A program made the position numbers and the translations under genes. From contig CAIYFP010000486.1 of assembly GCA_903925515.1 (NCBI GenBank), positions 1-8,065 on the forward strand: a stretch of 8,065 nucleotides of DNA, written 5' to 3'. Of this stretch, positions 1-6,730 are shown piece by piece. The notes below the pieces were generated by a model. It saw nothing but the letters and a program-made list of their open reading frames with translations, was not told the DNA's origin and did not search any database. Positions within the stretch are counted from its first letter, which is position 1; each line of letters begins with the position of its first letter. The stretch comes from an uncultured Verrucomicrobiota bacterium (GTDB taxonomy: Bacteria; Verrucomicrobiota; Verrucomicrobiia; Limisphaerales; UBA9464).

Positions 1-1
1 G

Positions 2-265
2 GTGTGGGTGCACAAGGGCTTCGGCAAGGGGGCAGTGCATCTTGCAGACGGGCACCTCTACTGCATCGACGAGGGCTCCGGCGCGGTGGCCTTGGTGGAA
101 GCAAGCCCGGCCGGCTGGAAGGAAACGGGGCGGTTCAAGCTGTCGCCCCAGACGGCCAAGAGGAAGCCACAGGGGCGCATCTGGGTCCATCCGGTGGTGT
201 CGGGTGGCAACCTGTACCTTCGCGACCAGGAGTTGCTGCACTGCTACGACGTCAAGGGGAAGTAG
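2..265 (+). CDS. PQQ-binding-like beta-propeller repeat protein, C-terminal fragment
   Basis: This is the last 87 codons of a gene that starts before the window; the GTG at position 2 is simply an in-frame codon (Val) and not a supported start. The fragment contains repeated short beta-strand patterns typical of PQQ/WD-like blades: a 'HLADGHLYCIDEGSGAVALVE' type blade (residues about 13-33), and a final blade with 'GGNLYLRDQELLHCYDVKGK' near the stop. The ending with LYLRDQ..L.CYD is characteristic of the secreted PQQ-like beta-propeller proteins that are numerous in Planctomycetota and Verrucomicrobiota (family knowledge). Such proteins are normally periplasmic; most have no assigned enzyme activity and many are unlikely to bind PQQ. 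The next gene starts 30 bases downstream on the same strand, so it could be co-transcribed, but nothing links its function to the efflux genes. The family call is fairly safe; the substrate or role is unknown. Confidence 0.8.
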   Translation: MWVHKGFGKGAVHLADGHLYCIDEGSGAVALVEASPAGWKETGRFKLSPQTAKRKPQGRIWVHPVVSGGNLYLRDQELLHCYDVKGK

Positions 266-295
266 TCGGGGAACGGGGCCGGGAAGAGCAATCGC

Positions 296-793
296 ATGGG
301 TCGATTTCGGGCAGAACGGGCGCGGTGGATGCGGGCGGCGGGCACGGCCTGCACGCTTGCATACCTTCTCGGCCTTGGATGGCTCGCCCCGTTCCTCACG
401 GCCTTGGTCGCCGCATCCGATGACGAGCACCGCGTCCTCCTGAGCGTGAGCGTGGACGGCGCGCGCGTGGTCCTTGCGCACGACGCCACGCGCCCGGGCA
501 TGGAGTCTGGCCATCGGCATTGCATGGTGGCGGCGGTGCTGGCGGCCATGGCGAACGACGCCCCCCGCGGGGCGGACCATGTCTTGATGTTCCCTTCCGG
601 GCTCCAGCATGGCGGCAGTGGTTCGAGGCCCGAGGTGCAGCGGGTTGGCGGAATCCCGACGATGGTGGCGCCATGGCTTGATGTCGCGGGCGTGAAGGAG
701 CCTTGCCGTCGTCCGTGTCCCCGCCCGCCGGCCAACCCGGCTGCGAGGTCCGCGTCGTCGCGGATGCTGGAATCGATCGTGCTCCGCTGCTGA
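296..793 (+). CDS. small exported or membrane-anchored His/Cys-containing protein of unknown function, upstream of efflux operon
   Basis: 165 residues from ATG 296, with a modest purine-rich RBS (GGGAAG at 281-286). ATG 329 (Met12) is an alternative start that would leave a cleaner signal peptide. Residues about 14-38 form one hydrophobic stretch (ACTLAYLLGLGWLAPFLTAL), followed by AxS at 39-41, so the protein is a secreted or N-terminally anchored periplasmic protein. The following segment carries possible metal ligands: H45, H62, H73-x-H75-C76 and H95 in 'GADHVLMFPSG'. I do not recognise a named family. Small His-containing proteins ahead of CzcC/CzcA-type genes are familiar in Verrucomicrobiota and Bacteroidota, so a metal-binding accessory role is a reasonable inference, not shown. 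The last about 60 residues (Pro, Arg, Ser and Cys-rich, including CRRPCPRPP) look less protein-like than the first 103, so the true C-terminus or frame there is uncertain. Confidence 0.6.
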   Translation: MGRFRAERARWMRAAGTACTLAYLLGLGWLAPFLTALVAASDDEHRVLLSVSVDGARVVLAHDATRPGMESGHRHCMVAAVLAAMANDAPRGADHVLMFPSGLQHGGSGSRPEVQRVGGIPTMVAPWLDVAGVKEPCRRPCPRPPANPAARSASSRMLESIVLRC

Positions 794-1008
794 CCCGGCC
801 GCGCCTCGCGCGCGCCTCGGGATTGGGGATTGCGGGCGCGTCCCGCGGGGAGCCATGGGCCCCCGTGGTGCATGACCAGCCCGTCATGAATCCATGGAGC
901 CCAGTCCCGTGCCATGGCCGCGACGTCCTGCCTCGGTCGCGGATCCATCCACCCTTCCCGCATGGAAGGGCGAGAGGCGGGGGCTGGATGGCATCGCGGC
1001 GGCGCCAG

Positions 1009-1027
1009 CCTGCGGGCGGGCCGCAGG
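1009..1027 (+). promoter_or_regulatory. GC-rich hairpin just upstream of the tolC-like ribosome binding site
   Basis: A perfect 7-bp stem CCTGCGG/CCGCAGG with loop GCGGG ends 14 bases before the Shine-Dalgarno at 1041. All but one of the pairs are G-C, so it should be stable in RNA. Its position would allow it to affect translation initiation or mRNA 5' stability, but no alternative pairing that masks the RBS is obvious by eye. Regulatory role is inference only. Confidence 0.3.
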
Positions 1028-1040
1028 GATGTTGGGGAAT

Positions 1041-1046
1041 GGAGGA
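1041..1046 (+). promoter_or_regulatory. Shine-Dalgarno that sets the start of the tolC-like gene at 1051
   Basis: GGAGGA lies 4 bases upstream of ATG 1051 (from its last base) and is the strongest SD-like sequence in the region. It supports 1051 over the in-frame ATG 1039, which sits immediately in front of this motif and would place the SD inside the coding region. The start at 1051 also gives a normal signal peptide directly from Met1. Confidence 0.7.
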
Positions 1047-1050
1047 CGAG

Positions 1051-2352
1051 ATGAAACAGCGGATGACGGCGTGGAAGGTGGCAGGGTTGGGGTTGGCGAT
1101 GGCGACGGGCATGGCGGCGAGCGCGGCGGGCGAGACGAACCTGACGGCCGGGCGGATCGTGGCCGAGGTGCTGCGGGCGAACCCGGAGCTGCGAATCTAC
1201 GAGCAGGCGTTGGAGGCGGCGCGCGCCGAGTTGAAGACGGCGGGCCGGGCGTCCGTGCCGGTGTTGCAAGGCGAGGGCGGACGCATCCGGAGCAAGAACC
1301 TCGACGGCAGCCTCGCCGGCGAGGGGGCGGTCTGGACGGCGAGCGTGCAGCAGACGTTCGAGTGGCCGGGCCGGTTGTCCCTGAGGAAGGCGATCGCGAA
1401 CGCGGACGTGCGGCTCGCGGAGATCGGGATGGCGCGCTTTCGGAATGCGTTGGCGGGGCGTGCGCGGCAGCTGGCGCTGGGGATGGCCGGGGAGGAGGAA
1501 AAGGCCCGCGTGGCGCGCGAGGTTTCGGACCGTTTCAGGGCGTTGAGGGAGGTGCTGGTGCAGCGGGACCCGGCCGGGGTGACGCCCTTGCTGGAGGTGC
1601 GCATCCTCGAGGCGACCGAGCTGTCGTTGCGACGGCGTGCGGCGGACCGGGAGCTGGCGGCGGGCGGGCAGCGGATCGAGCTGAACCTGCTTCGCGGGGT
1701 TGCGGCGGATGCGCCGGTGTCGGTGGGGTGGAGCGTGCCGGGGATGATGGAGGCGCCGGGGACGCAGGCGCTCATGGCGGCGGCGGCGACGAACAACCTC
1801 GGGCTGCAATCGAGGCTGGCGGAGCTGGGGCAGCAAGGCCTGCGGACGCGCCTTGCCAAGAACGAGCGTTGGCCCGCCATCGCGGTCGCCCCGATGTACA
1901 CGGAGGAGAACGGCAGCACGACGGACCGCTTCATCAAGCTGGGCGTCTCGGTGCCGCTCCCGCTCTGGCGGGGCAACGCGTCCAACGTGGCGGCGGCGGC
2001 GGCGCGCGAGAAGCAGGCCACGGCCGCGCTGGAGGCGACGCGGCGGGAGGTGGAGCTGCACGTGTTGGTGGCGGCGCAGCGCTATGCGTCGCGCCGCGAC
2101 GAGATGGGACGGTGGCGGGACGACTCGGCGCGGGCCTTCCGGGAAGCGGCGGAGCTTGCGGACCGTCACTATCGGCTGGGGGCGGTGCCGGCAACGACGT
2201 ACGTGGAGCTGCAGAAGCAGTACCTTGAGGCGGTGGAGACGCTGCTGGACACGCGCCGGGACGCGTTGGCGGCGGCGGTGGAGCTTGAGGAGGCGACGGG
2301 GATTCGGCTCGTGCGCGAGGACGAGGCGGGCGAGGCGGGAGGCGGGCGATGA
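1051..2352 (+). CDS. TolC/CzcC-family outer-membrane efflux protein
   Basis: 433 residues, the usual length for CzcC/CusC-like outer-membrane factors (about 420-470). The product should form the trimeric outer-membrane/periplasmic channel for the RND pump encoded next. Residues 1-26 form a signal peptide: MKQR, a hydrophobic core, then AASAA with cleavage near residue 25/26. There is no lipobox Cys, unlike CusC. Mature features typical of the OEP family (PF02321) are two long Ala/Glu/Arg-rich helical halves, the 'NPEL' element at 44-47 followed by a helix with A..AARAELKTAG, and the second-half strand LGVSVPLPLWRGN at 297-309, which matches the transmembrane beta-strand before the second helical hairpin. 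The C-terminal helix ends in a Gly/Glu-rich tail. The stop overlaps the RND start as ATGA (2349-2352), implying translational coupling. Family call is strong; the metal specificity cannot be read from this subunit. Confidence 0.9.
   Translation: MKQRMTAWKVAGLGLAMATGMAASAAGETNLTAGRIVAEVLRANPELRIYEQALEAARAELKTAGRASVPVLQGEGGRIRSKNLDGSLAGEGAVWTASVQQTFEWPGRLSLRKAIANADVRLAEIGMARFRNALAGRARQLALGMAGEEEKARVAREVSDRFRALREVLVQRDPAGVTPLLEVRILEATELSLRRRAADRELAAGGQRIELNLLRGVAADAPVSVGWSVPGMMEAPGTQALMAAAATNNLGLQSRLAELGQQGLRTRLAKNERWPAIAVAPMYTEENGSTTDRFIKLGVSVPLPLWRGNASNVAAAAAREKQATAALEATRREVELHVLVAAQRYASRRDEMGRWRDDSARAFREAAELADRHYRLGAVPATTYVELQKQYLEAVETLLDTRRDALAAAVELEEATGIRLVREDEAGEAGGGR
2337..2342 (+). promoter_or_regulatory. 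Internal Shine-Dalgarno for the RND pump gene
   Basis: GGGAGG lies in the last codons of the tolC-like gene, 6 bases before ATG 2349. Together with the ATGA stop/start overlap this supports the RND start and coupled translation of channel and pump. Confidence 0.55.
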
Positions 2353-5300
2353 TCGACGCGGTCCTTGCATGGGCACTGAAGCAGCGCGCGATCGTGTTGC
2401 TGGGCGCGGCGGCCTTGCTGGGCGTCGGCTTGTACGCGGCGTTGCATCTCCCGGTGGATGCGGTCCCGGACATCACAAACGTGCAGGTGCAGGTGAACAC
2501 GACCGTGCCCGCGCTGGCGCCGGAGGAGATCGAGAGGCTGGTGACCATTCCCCTCGAGGTGGAGATGAGCGGGCTGCCGGGCTTGCAGGAGCGCAGGTCT
2601 CTGACGAAGTCGGGCCTGTCGCAGGTGACGTTGGTCTTCGAGGACGGGACGGACGTGTACCGGTCGCGGCAGTTGGTCTCGGAGCGGTTGCAGGGCTTGG
2701 TTTCGGGGCTGCCCGCCGGCAGCGAGCCGAGGATGGCGCCGGTCACGACGGGGCTGGGCGAGATCTTCTACTACGCGTTGAGGTGGAAGGACGGCGCGAC
2801 GAACCGGCCCCGGGACGCGATGGAGTCGCTGATGGACCTCCGGGAGGTTCATGAGTACGTGGTGAAACCCATGGTCCGGGCGATCCCGGGCGTGGCCGAG
2901 GTCAACGTGTCGGGCGGGTACGAGCGCCAATTCGTGGTGATGCCCCGCCCGGCGGACCTTGCGGCGCGCGGGGTGGCGCTGGACGAGCTTGCGACGGTGT
3001 TGTCGCGCAACGCGGGCAACGCGGGCGGCGACACGGTGCAGAAGGACGGCATCCAGTACGTGATCCGGGCTTCGGGCCGTGCGGAGACGGTGGATCAACT
3101 GGGGGCGTTGCCGGTGAAGCTCGGCGCCGGTGTGGAACCCATCCGGGTGCGGGACGTGGCGGACGTAGGGATCGGGGCGGCGACGCGAACGGGTGCGGCG
3201 ACGGTGGACGGGGAGGAGGCGGTGCTGGCGACGGCGATGATGTTGAGCGGGGAGAACAGCCGGATTGTGTCGCGGCGCCTTGCGGACGCGATGCCGGGGG
3301 TGAGCGGGAAGCTGCCGCCCGGGGTGGAGCTGAGGGTGTTGTACGATCGTTCGGAGCTGGTGGACCGTACGGTGGCGACGGTGCGGAGGAACCTTGCGGA
3401 GGGGGCGTTGCTGGTGGTGGTGGTCCTGCTGTTGCTGCTGGGGAACTGGCGTGCGGCGTTGATCGTGGCGTTGGCGATCCCCTTGTCGTTCCTGTGCGCC
3501 CTGATTGGCATGTGGAAGGGAGGGGTGTCGGGAAGCCTGATGAGCCTTGGCGCGATCGACTTCGGGCTGATCATCGACGGCGCGGTGGTCATGGTGGAGA
3601 ACGTGGTGCGGCGGCTGGGCCTTCGGGAGGCGGAGGCGCGGCGTCGGCTGACCCCGGCGGAGCGGGCGGAGACGGTGTTGGCGGCGGGGCGGCAGGTGGC
3701 GCGGCCGATGGTGTTCGGGGTGCTGATCATCACCTTGGTGTACGCGCCGATCCTCGCGTTGACGGGGATCGAGGGGAAGATGTTCCACCCGATGGCGGTG
3801 ACGGTGATGCTGGCGCTTGGGGGCGCGTTGGCGTTGTCAGTCACGTTGATGCCGGTGTTGTGCTCGATGGTCCTGACGCGGGTGACGGCGCACGCGGCGG
3901 GGACACCGGGGGCCACAAAGGGCACGGCGGAGCGGGGGCACGAGGCCGGCCCGGCGACACCGGGCGGCGACGAGCACGACAACGCGATGCTGCGGGCCGT
4001 GAAGCGGCTCTATCGGCCGGCGCTGGAATGGTCGGTGCGGCATCCGGGATGGGTTGGGTTGGTGGCCGTGGCGTTGACGGCCGGGGCATTGACGGGATTG
4101 AGGCGGCTGGGGTCGGAGTTTGTGCCGAAGCTGGACGAGGGGTCGTTCACGGTGATGACCTACCGGACGAACTCGATGGGGCTGGCGAGTTCGCTGGAGC
4201 TGGACCGCGTGAACCAAAGGGTGCTCAGGGAGAAGTTCCCGGAGGTGACCGGGACGTTCACGCGGCTGGGCACGAGCGAGGTGGCAACGGACCCGATGCC
4301 GCCGAGCCAGAGCGACCTGTACGTGATGTACCGGCCGCGCGCGGAATGGCGCGGGACGAATGGCGTGCCATGGAGCAAGGAGGAGCTCGGGGCCCGGATG
4401 GAGGCGGCGATGCTGGAGGCGGCGCCCGGGCAGACATTCCTGTTCGCGCAGCCGATCGAGATGCGGTTCAACGAGCTGCTGGAGGGCGTGCGCGCGGACA
4501 TCTCGGTCAAGGTGGTCGGGACGGACTACGACGTTTTGGACGGTGCGGCGGCTCGGATCCGCGACATCCTCAGGACGATCCCGGGGACGCGGGAGGGCGA
4601 GGGCGAGGTGGAGTTCGAGGCGCAGGGGCGGGCGCCGGTGCTGGTGATCCACGCACGGCGTGACGTGCTGGCCCGGCGAGGGTTGGCCGGGGAGTCCGTG
4701 AACGAGGCGGTCCGGATGGCCTTGGGAGGCGAGGTGGTGGGCTCGATGTACCGGGGTTTGCGGCGCAACGACCTTGTGGTGCGGTTGCCCGAGGCCGGGC
4801 GTGGCGACCTCGATGTCGTGCGGAGCGTCCCCGTGCGGCTCGACGAGGGGACGGTGGTGCCGCTGGGGAGCCTTGTTGAGATCGAGACGGTGTCGGCGGT
4901 GGAGCCGATCGTGCGGGAGGATGGGCATCGGCGGGCGGCGTTGCTGGTAAACCTCCGGGGTCGGGACGTGGAGGGCTGGGTCGTGGAGGCGCAGGAAAGG
5001 GTGAGGGCTGAGGTGACGCTGCCGGAGGGCTACCGGGTGGAGTTTGGGGGGCAATTCGAGAACCTGCGCGAGGCGCAGGCGCGACTGCGGGTGGTGGTGC
5101 CGGCCGCCGGGCTGATGATCTTCGTGCTGGTTTATCTCGCCCTGGGGTCGGCCCGGCAGGCGGCCTTGGTGTACACGGGGATCCCGTTGGCCGTGACGGG
5201 CGGGGTGCTGGCGCTGGTGTTGCGGGGCATGCCGTTCAGCATCACCGCGGCGGTGGGGTTCATCGCGTTGAGCGGCGTGGCGGTGTTGAACGGGTTGGTG

Positions 5301-5648
5301 TTGGTCAGCCAGTTCAACGAGCTGAGGGCGGACGGACTTCCGTTGCGGGAGTGCGTCGTGGCCGGGTCCATGATGCGGCTGCGTCCGGTGCTGATGACGG
5401 CGTGGGTCGCGGGGCTGGGCTTTGTGCCGATGGCCATGGCGACCGGCGCGGGCGCGGAGATCCAGAGGCCGTTGGCGACGGTGGTGATTGGGGGGATCGC
5501 GAGTTCCACGCTCCTCACGTTGCTGGTGTTGCCGGCGTTGTTCGTGGCGTTCATGCCGCCGGGGGAACCGGGCACGGAGGAGCGCGTGCGAGGGAGTGAT
5601 GCCATGGAACAGGTGCGGGAGGGACGTGACCGTCTCGGCGGCGGTTGA
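2349..5648 (+). CDS. CzcA-type heavy-metal efflux RND transporter (HME family) inner-membrane pump
   Basis: 1099 residues, full length for an HME-RND proton/cation antiporter (CzcA and CusA are about 1050). It should pump divalent metal ions in a tripartite complex. The N-terminus has TM1 (about 14-32) followed by the hallmark PVDAVPDITNVQVQV (35-47... region) and, further on, GLPGLQERRSLTKSGLSQV. TM4 carries DFGLIIDGAVVMVEN (404-418), giving D404, D410 and E417, the three acidic residues that correspond to the proton-relay and transport residues of CzcA (D402, D408, E415). The 'DFG..DGA..EN' version of this motif is that of Zn/Co/Cd/Ni pumps (HME1-3) rather than CusA (Cu/Ag). 'EVATDPMPP' and 'QPIEMRFNELLEGVRAD' in the second periplasmic loop are also CzcA-like. 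Twelve TM helices are recognisable (TM2-6 about 348-510, TM7 about 562-582, TM8-12 about 920-1068). The cytoplasmic linker 513-546 is Gly/Thr/Ala-rich with several His/Glu/Asp and is longer than I expect. Exact substrate is inferred. Confidence 0.95.
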   Translation: MIDAVLAWALKQRAIVLLGAAALLGVGLYAALHLPVDAVPDITNVQVQVNTTVPALAPEEIERLVTIPLEVEMSGLPGLQERRSLTKSGLSQVTLVFEDGTDVYRSRQLVSERLQGLVSGLPAGSEPRMAPVTTGLGEIFYYALRWKDGATNRPRDAMESLMDLREVHEYVVKPMVRAIPGVAEVNVSGGYERQFVVMPRPADLAARGVALDELATVLSRNAGNAGGDTVQKDGIQYVIRASGRAETVDQLGALPVKLGAGVEPIRVRDVADVGIGAATRTGAATVDGEEAVLATAMMLSGENSRIVSRRLADAMPGVSGKLPPGVELRVLYDRSELVDRTVATVRRNLAEGALLVVVVLLLLLGNWRAALIVALAIPLSFLCALIGMWKGGVSGSLMSLGAIDFGLIIDGAVVMVENVVRRLGLREAEARRRLTPAERAETVLAAGRQVARPMVFGVLIITLVYAPILALTGIEGKMFHPMAVTVMLALGGALALSVTLMPVLCSMVLTRVTAHAAGTPGATKGTAERGHEAGPATPGGDEHDNAMLRAVKRLYRPALEWSVRHPGWVGLVAVALTAGALTGLRRLGSEFVPKLDEGSFTVMTYRTNSMGLASSLELDRVNQRVLREKFPEVTGTFTRLGTSEVATDPMPPSQSDLYVMYRPRAEWRGTNGVPWSKEELGARMEAAMLEAAPGQTFLFAQPIEMRFNELLEGVRADISVKVVGTDYDVLDGAAARIRDILRTIPGTREGEGEVEFEAQGRAPVLVIHARRDVLARRGLAGESVNEAVRMALGGEVVGSMYRGLRRNDLVVRLPEAGRGDLDVVRSVPVRLDEGTVVPLGSLVEIETVSAVEPIVREDGHRRAALLVNLRGRDVEGWVVEAQERVRAEVTLPEGYRVEFGGQFENLREAQARLRVVVPAAGLMIFVLVYLALGSARQAALVYTGIPLAVTGGVLALVLRGMPFSITAAVGFIALSGVAVLNGLVLVSQFNELRADGLPLRECVVAGSMMRLRPVLMTAWVAGLGFVPMAMATGAGAEIQRPLATVVIGGIASSTLLTLLVLPALFVAFMPPGEPGTEERVRGSDAMEQVREGRDRLGGG

Positions 5649-5695
5649 AAAGGATGGATGCAGGGGAGCTTAAGGGGTATCGAAGGCTTCATCAG

Positions 5696-6730
5696 ATGAA
5701 ACTGGTTTGCCTTGCGGTATGGGCGATGGGGCTGGCGATGGGGCTGGGCGGAGGCGTGGCCGGATTGAGGGCGGCGGACGCCGCCGCGCTGAAGGCCAAC
5801 GCGGTCGCCGTGTCGGCGGCCATGAACCTTCTCGCGACCCTTGACGCGGACAGCAGGAGGCGGGCGGTGTTCGATTTCGGCGACGAGGAGCAGCGCGGGC
5901 GCTGGTCAAACCTGCCCACCGGCTTGTATCGGCGCGCGGGATTGAGGATGGGCGACTTGAAGGAGCATCAGGTCAAGGCTACGGAGGCGGTGCTGGACGC
6001 CATCCTCAGCAAGGCTGGGCGGGAGAAGGTCGCCGGCATCATCGCCGGCGACGACAAGCTCGATCCAGGTGAGGGAGGCCGCCGACTCGTGTTCGGGAAG
6101 GACGAGTACTACCTCGCCTTCCTTGGAGAGCCATCCGAGAGCAAGCCGTGGGGCTTCCAGTTCGGCGGTCACCACCTGGCGATCAACATCACGTGGGTTG
6201 GCGACCGTGCGACGGCCGCCCCGAGCCACACGGGGGCGCAGCCGGCGCGGTTCGAGATAAACGGCAAGCTGGTGCGGCCACTCGGGCGCGAGGCTGACCT
6301 CGCACACGCGCTCGTCAACGACCTTGCGCCCGCCGTGCGAGCCAAGGCCATCGTGCGCGCCGAGTTCCACGACTTGATTCTTGGCCCCGGGACGGAGATG
6401 CGCGCGATCTTTCCGGAGGGCGTGTCCGTGTCGGAGTTTGGCGAGAAGCAGAGGGGAATGCTGCTGGAGTTGGCCGGGAACTGGGTGGGTTTGCTGCCTG
6501 AAGCCGCCGCATCGGCCAAGATGGCCGAGCTGAATAAGACCCTGTCCGAGACGTGGTTTGCCTGGAGTGGCCCGACGAAGGCCGGGAGCCCGGCCTACTT
6601 CCGGATTCATGGGCCCGCCGTGTTCATCGAGTACGCCCCACAACGCATGGGCGGGGATCCCACCCAGCACGTGCACACGATTTACCGGGACCCCTCGAAC
6701 GAGTACGGCCGGAAATGGCTGGGCCGATGA
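5696..6730 (+). CDS. exported DUF3500 family protein
   Basis: 344 residues from ATG 5696. This start gives a clear signal peptide (MKLVCLAVWAMGLAMGLGGG, then LRAADA) and has GAAGG at 5682-5686. The frame is open to TTG 5645, overlapping the RND stop as TTGA, and has ATG 5654, but those starts would bury the signal peptide behind 14-17 charged residues. DUF3500 (PF12006) features are R67-x-x-W70-x-NLP (67-74), RxGLRMGDL, a PWGFQFGGHHLAIN core with H159-H160, a 'W.GP..AGSPAYFRIHGPAVFIEY' strand region near the C-terminus, and the terminal HVHTIYRDPSNEYG with H325 and H327. The biochemical function of DUF3500 is, to my knowledge, not established. The conserved His pairs would suit metal binding, which is inference. 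It lies directly after the efflux pump and overlaps the next gene by ATGA (6727-6730), so it is very likely co-translated with both neighbours. Confidence 0.88.
   Translation: MKLVCLAVWAMGLAMGLGGGVAGLRAADAAALKANAVAVSAAMNLLATLDADSRRRAVFDFGDEEQRGRWSNLPTGLYRRAGLRMGDLKEHQVKATEAVLDAILSKAGREKVAGIIAGDDKLDPGEGGRRLVFGKDEYYLAFLGEPSESKPWGFQFGGHHLAINITWVGDRATAAPSHTGAQPARFEINGKLVRPLGREADLAHALVNDLAPAVRAKAIVRAEFHDLILGPGTEMRAIFPEGVSVSEFGEKQRGMLLELAGNWVGLLPEAAASAKMAELNKTLSETWFAWSGPTKAGSPAYFRIHGPAVFIEYAPQRMGGDPTQHVHTIYRDPSNEYGRKWLGR

Larger units (their letters stand above)
794..1050. other. 257-base intergenic leader upstream of the tolC-like gene, with tandem inverted repeats
   Basis: No credible gene is visible; the tolC frame stays open upstream to 703 but that extension has no signal peptide and no protein-like composition. 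The stretch holds four perfect inverted repeats with small loops: CATGAC/GTCATG at 871-876 and 883-888 (6-base loop), CCGCGAC/GTCGCGG at 918-924 and 936-942 (11-base loop), CCCTTCC/GGAAGGG at 952-958 and 964-970 (5-base loop), and CCTGCGG/CCGCAGG at 1009-1015 and 1021-1027 (5-base loop). The third is further enclosed by CCATCC (945-950) and GGATGG (986-991). None is followed by a T-run, so they are not ordinary intrinsic terminators. No convincing -35/-10 pair is visible. The region may be a structured 5' leader, an operator region or a dispersed repeat; some of the stems could be chance in GC-rich DNA. Confidence 0.45.

Noticed and set aside
703..1050. N-terminal extension of the tolC-like gene back to ATG 703
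   Set aside because: The extension lacks a signal peptide, overlaps the upstream gene, and the strong GGAGGA with a proper signal peptide places the start at 1051.
244..2376. Long open frame of 710 codons on the minus strand
   Set aside because: It is antisense to the small gene and the tolC-like gene. Its translation is an Arg/Pro/His-rich mix without any domain, as expected from the complement of GC-rich coding DNA.
3405..3445. GTGGTGGTGGTC...CTGTTGCTGCTG simple repeat
   Set aside because: It encodes the Val/Leu-rich TM2 helix of the pump and is explained by coding, not a separate repeat.
2169..3788. Open frame on the minus strand inside the RND gene
   Set aside because: It lies opposite clear CzcA motifs and has a composition of Arg, His, Pro and Gln only; likewise 3837-5054 (-), 1934-2746 (-) and 3095-3982 (-).
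5645..5695. TTG 5645 as start of the DUF3500 gene (overlap with the RND stop)
   Set aside because: It would put about 17 polar residues before the signal peptide; ATG 5696 gives a standard one with an RBS-like GAAGG. TTG is kept only as an outside possibility.
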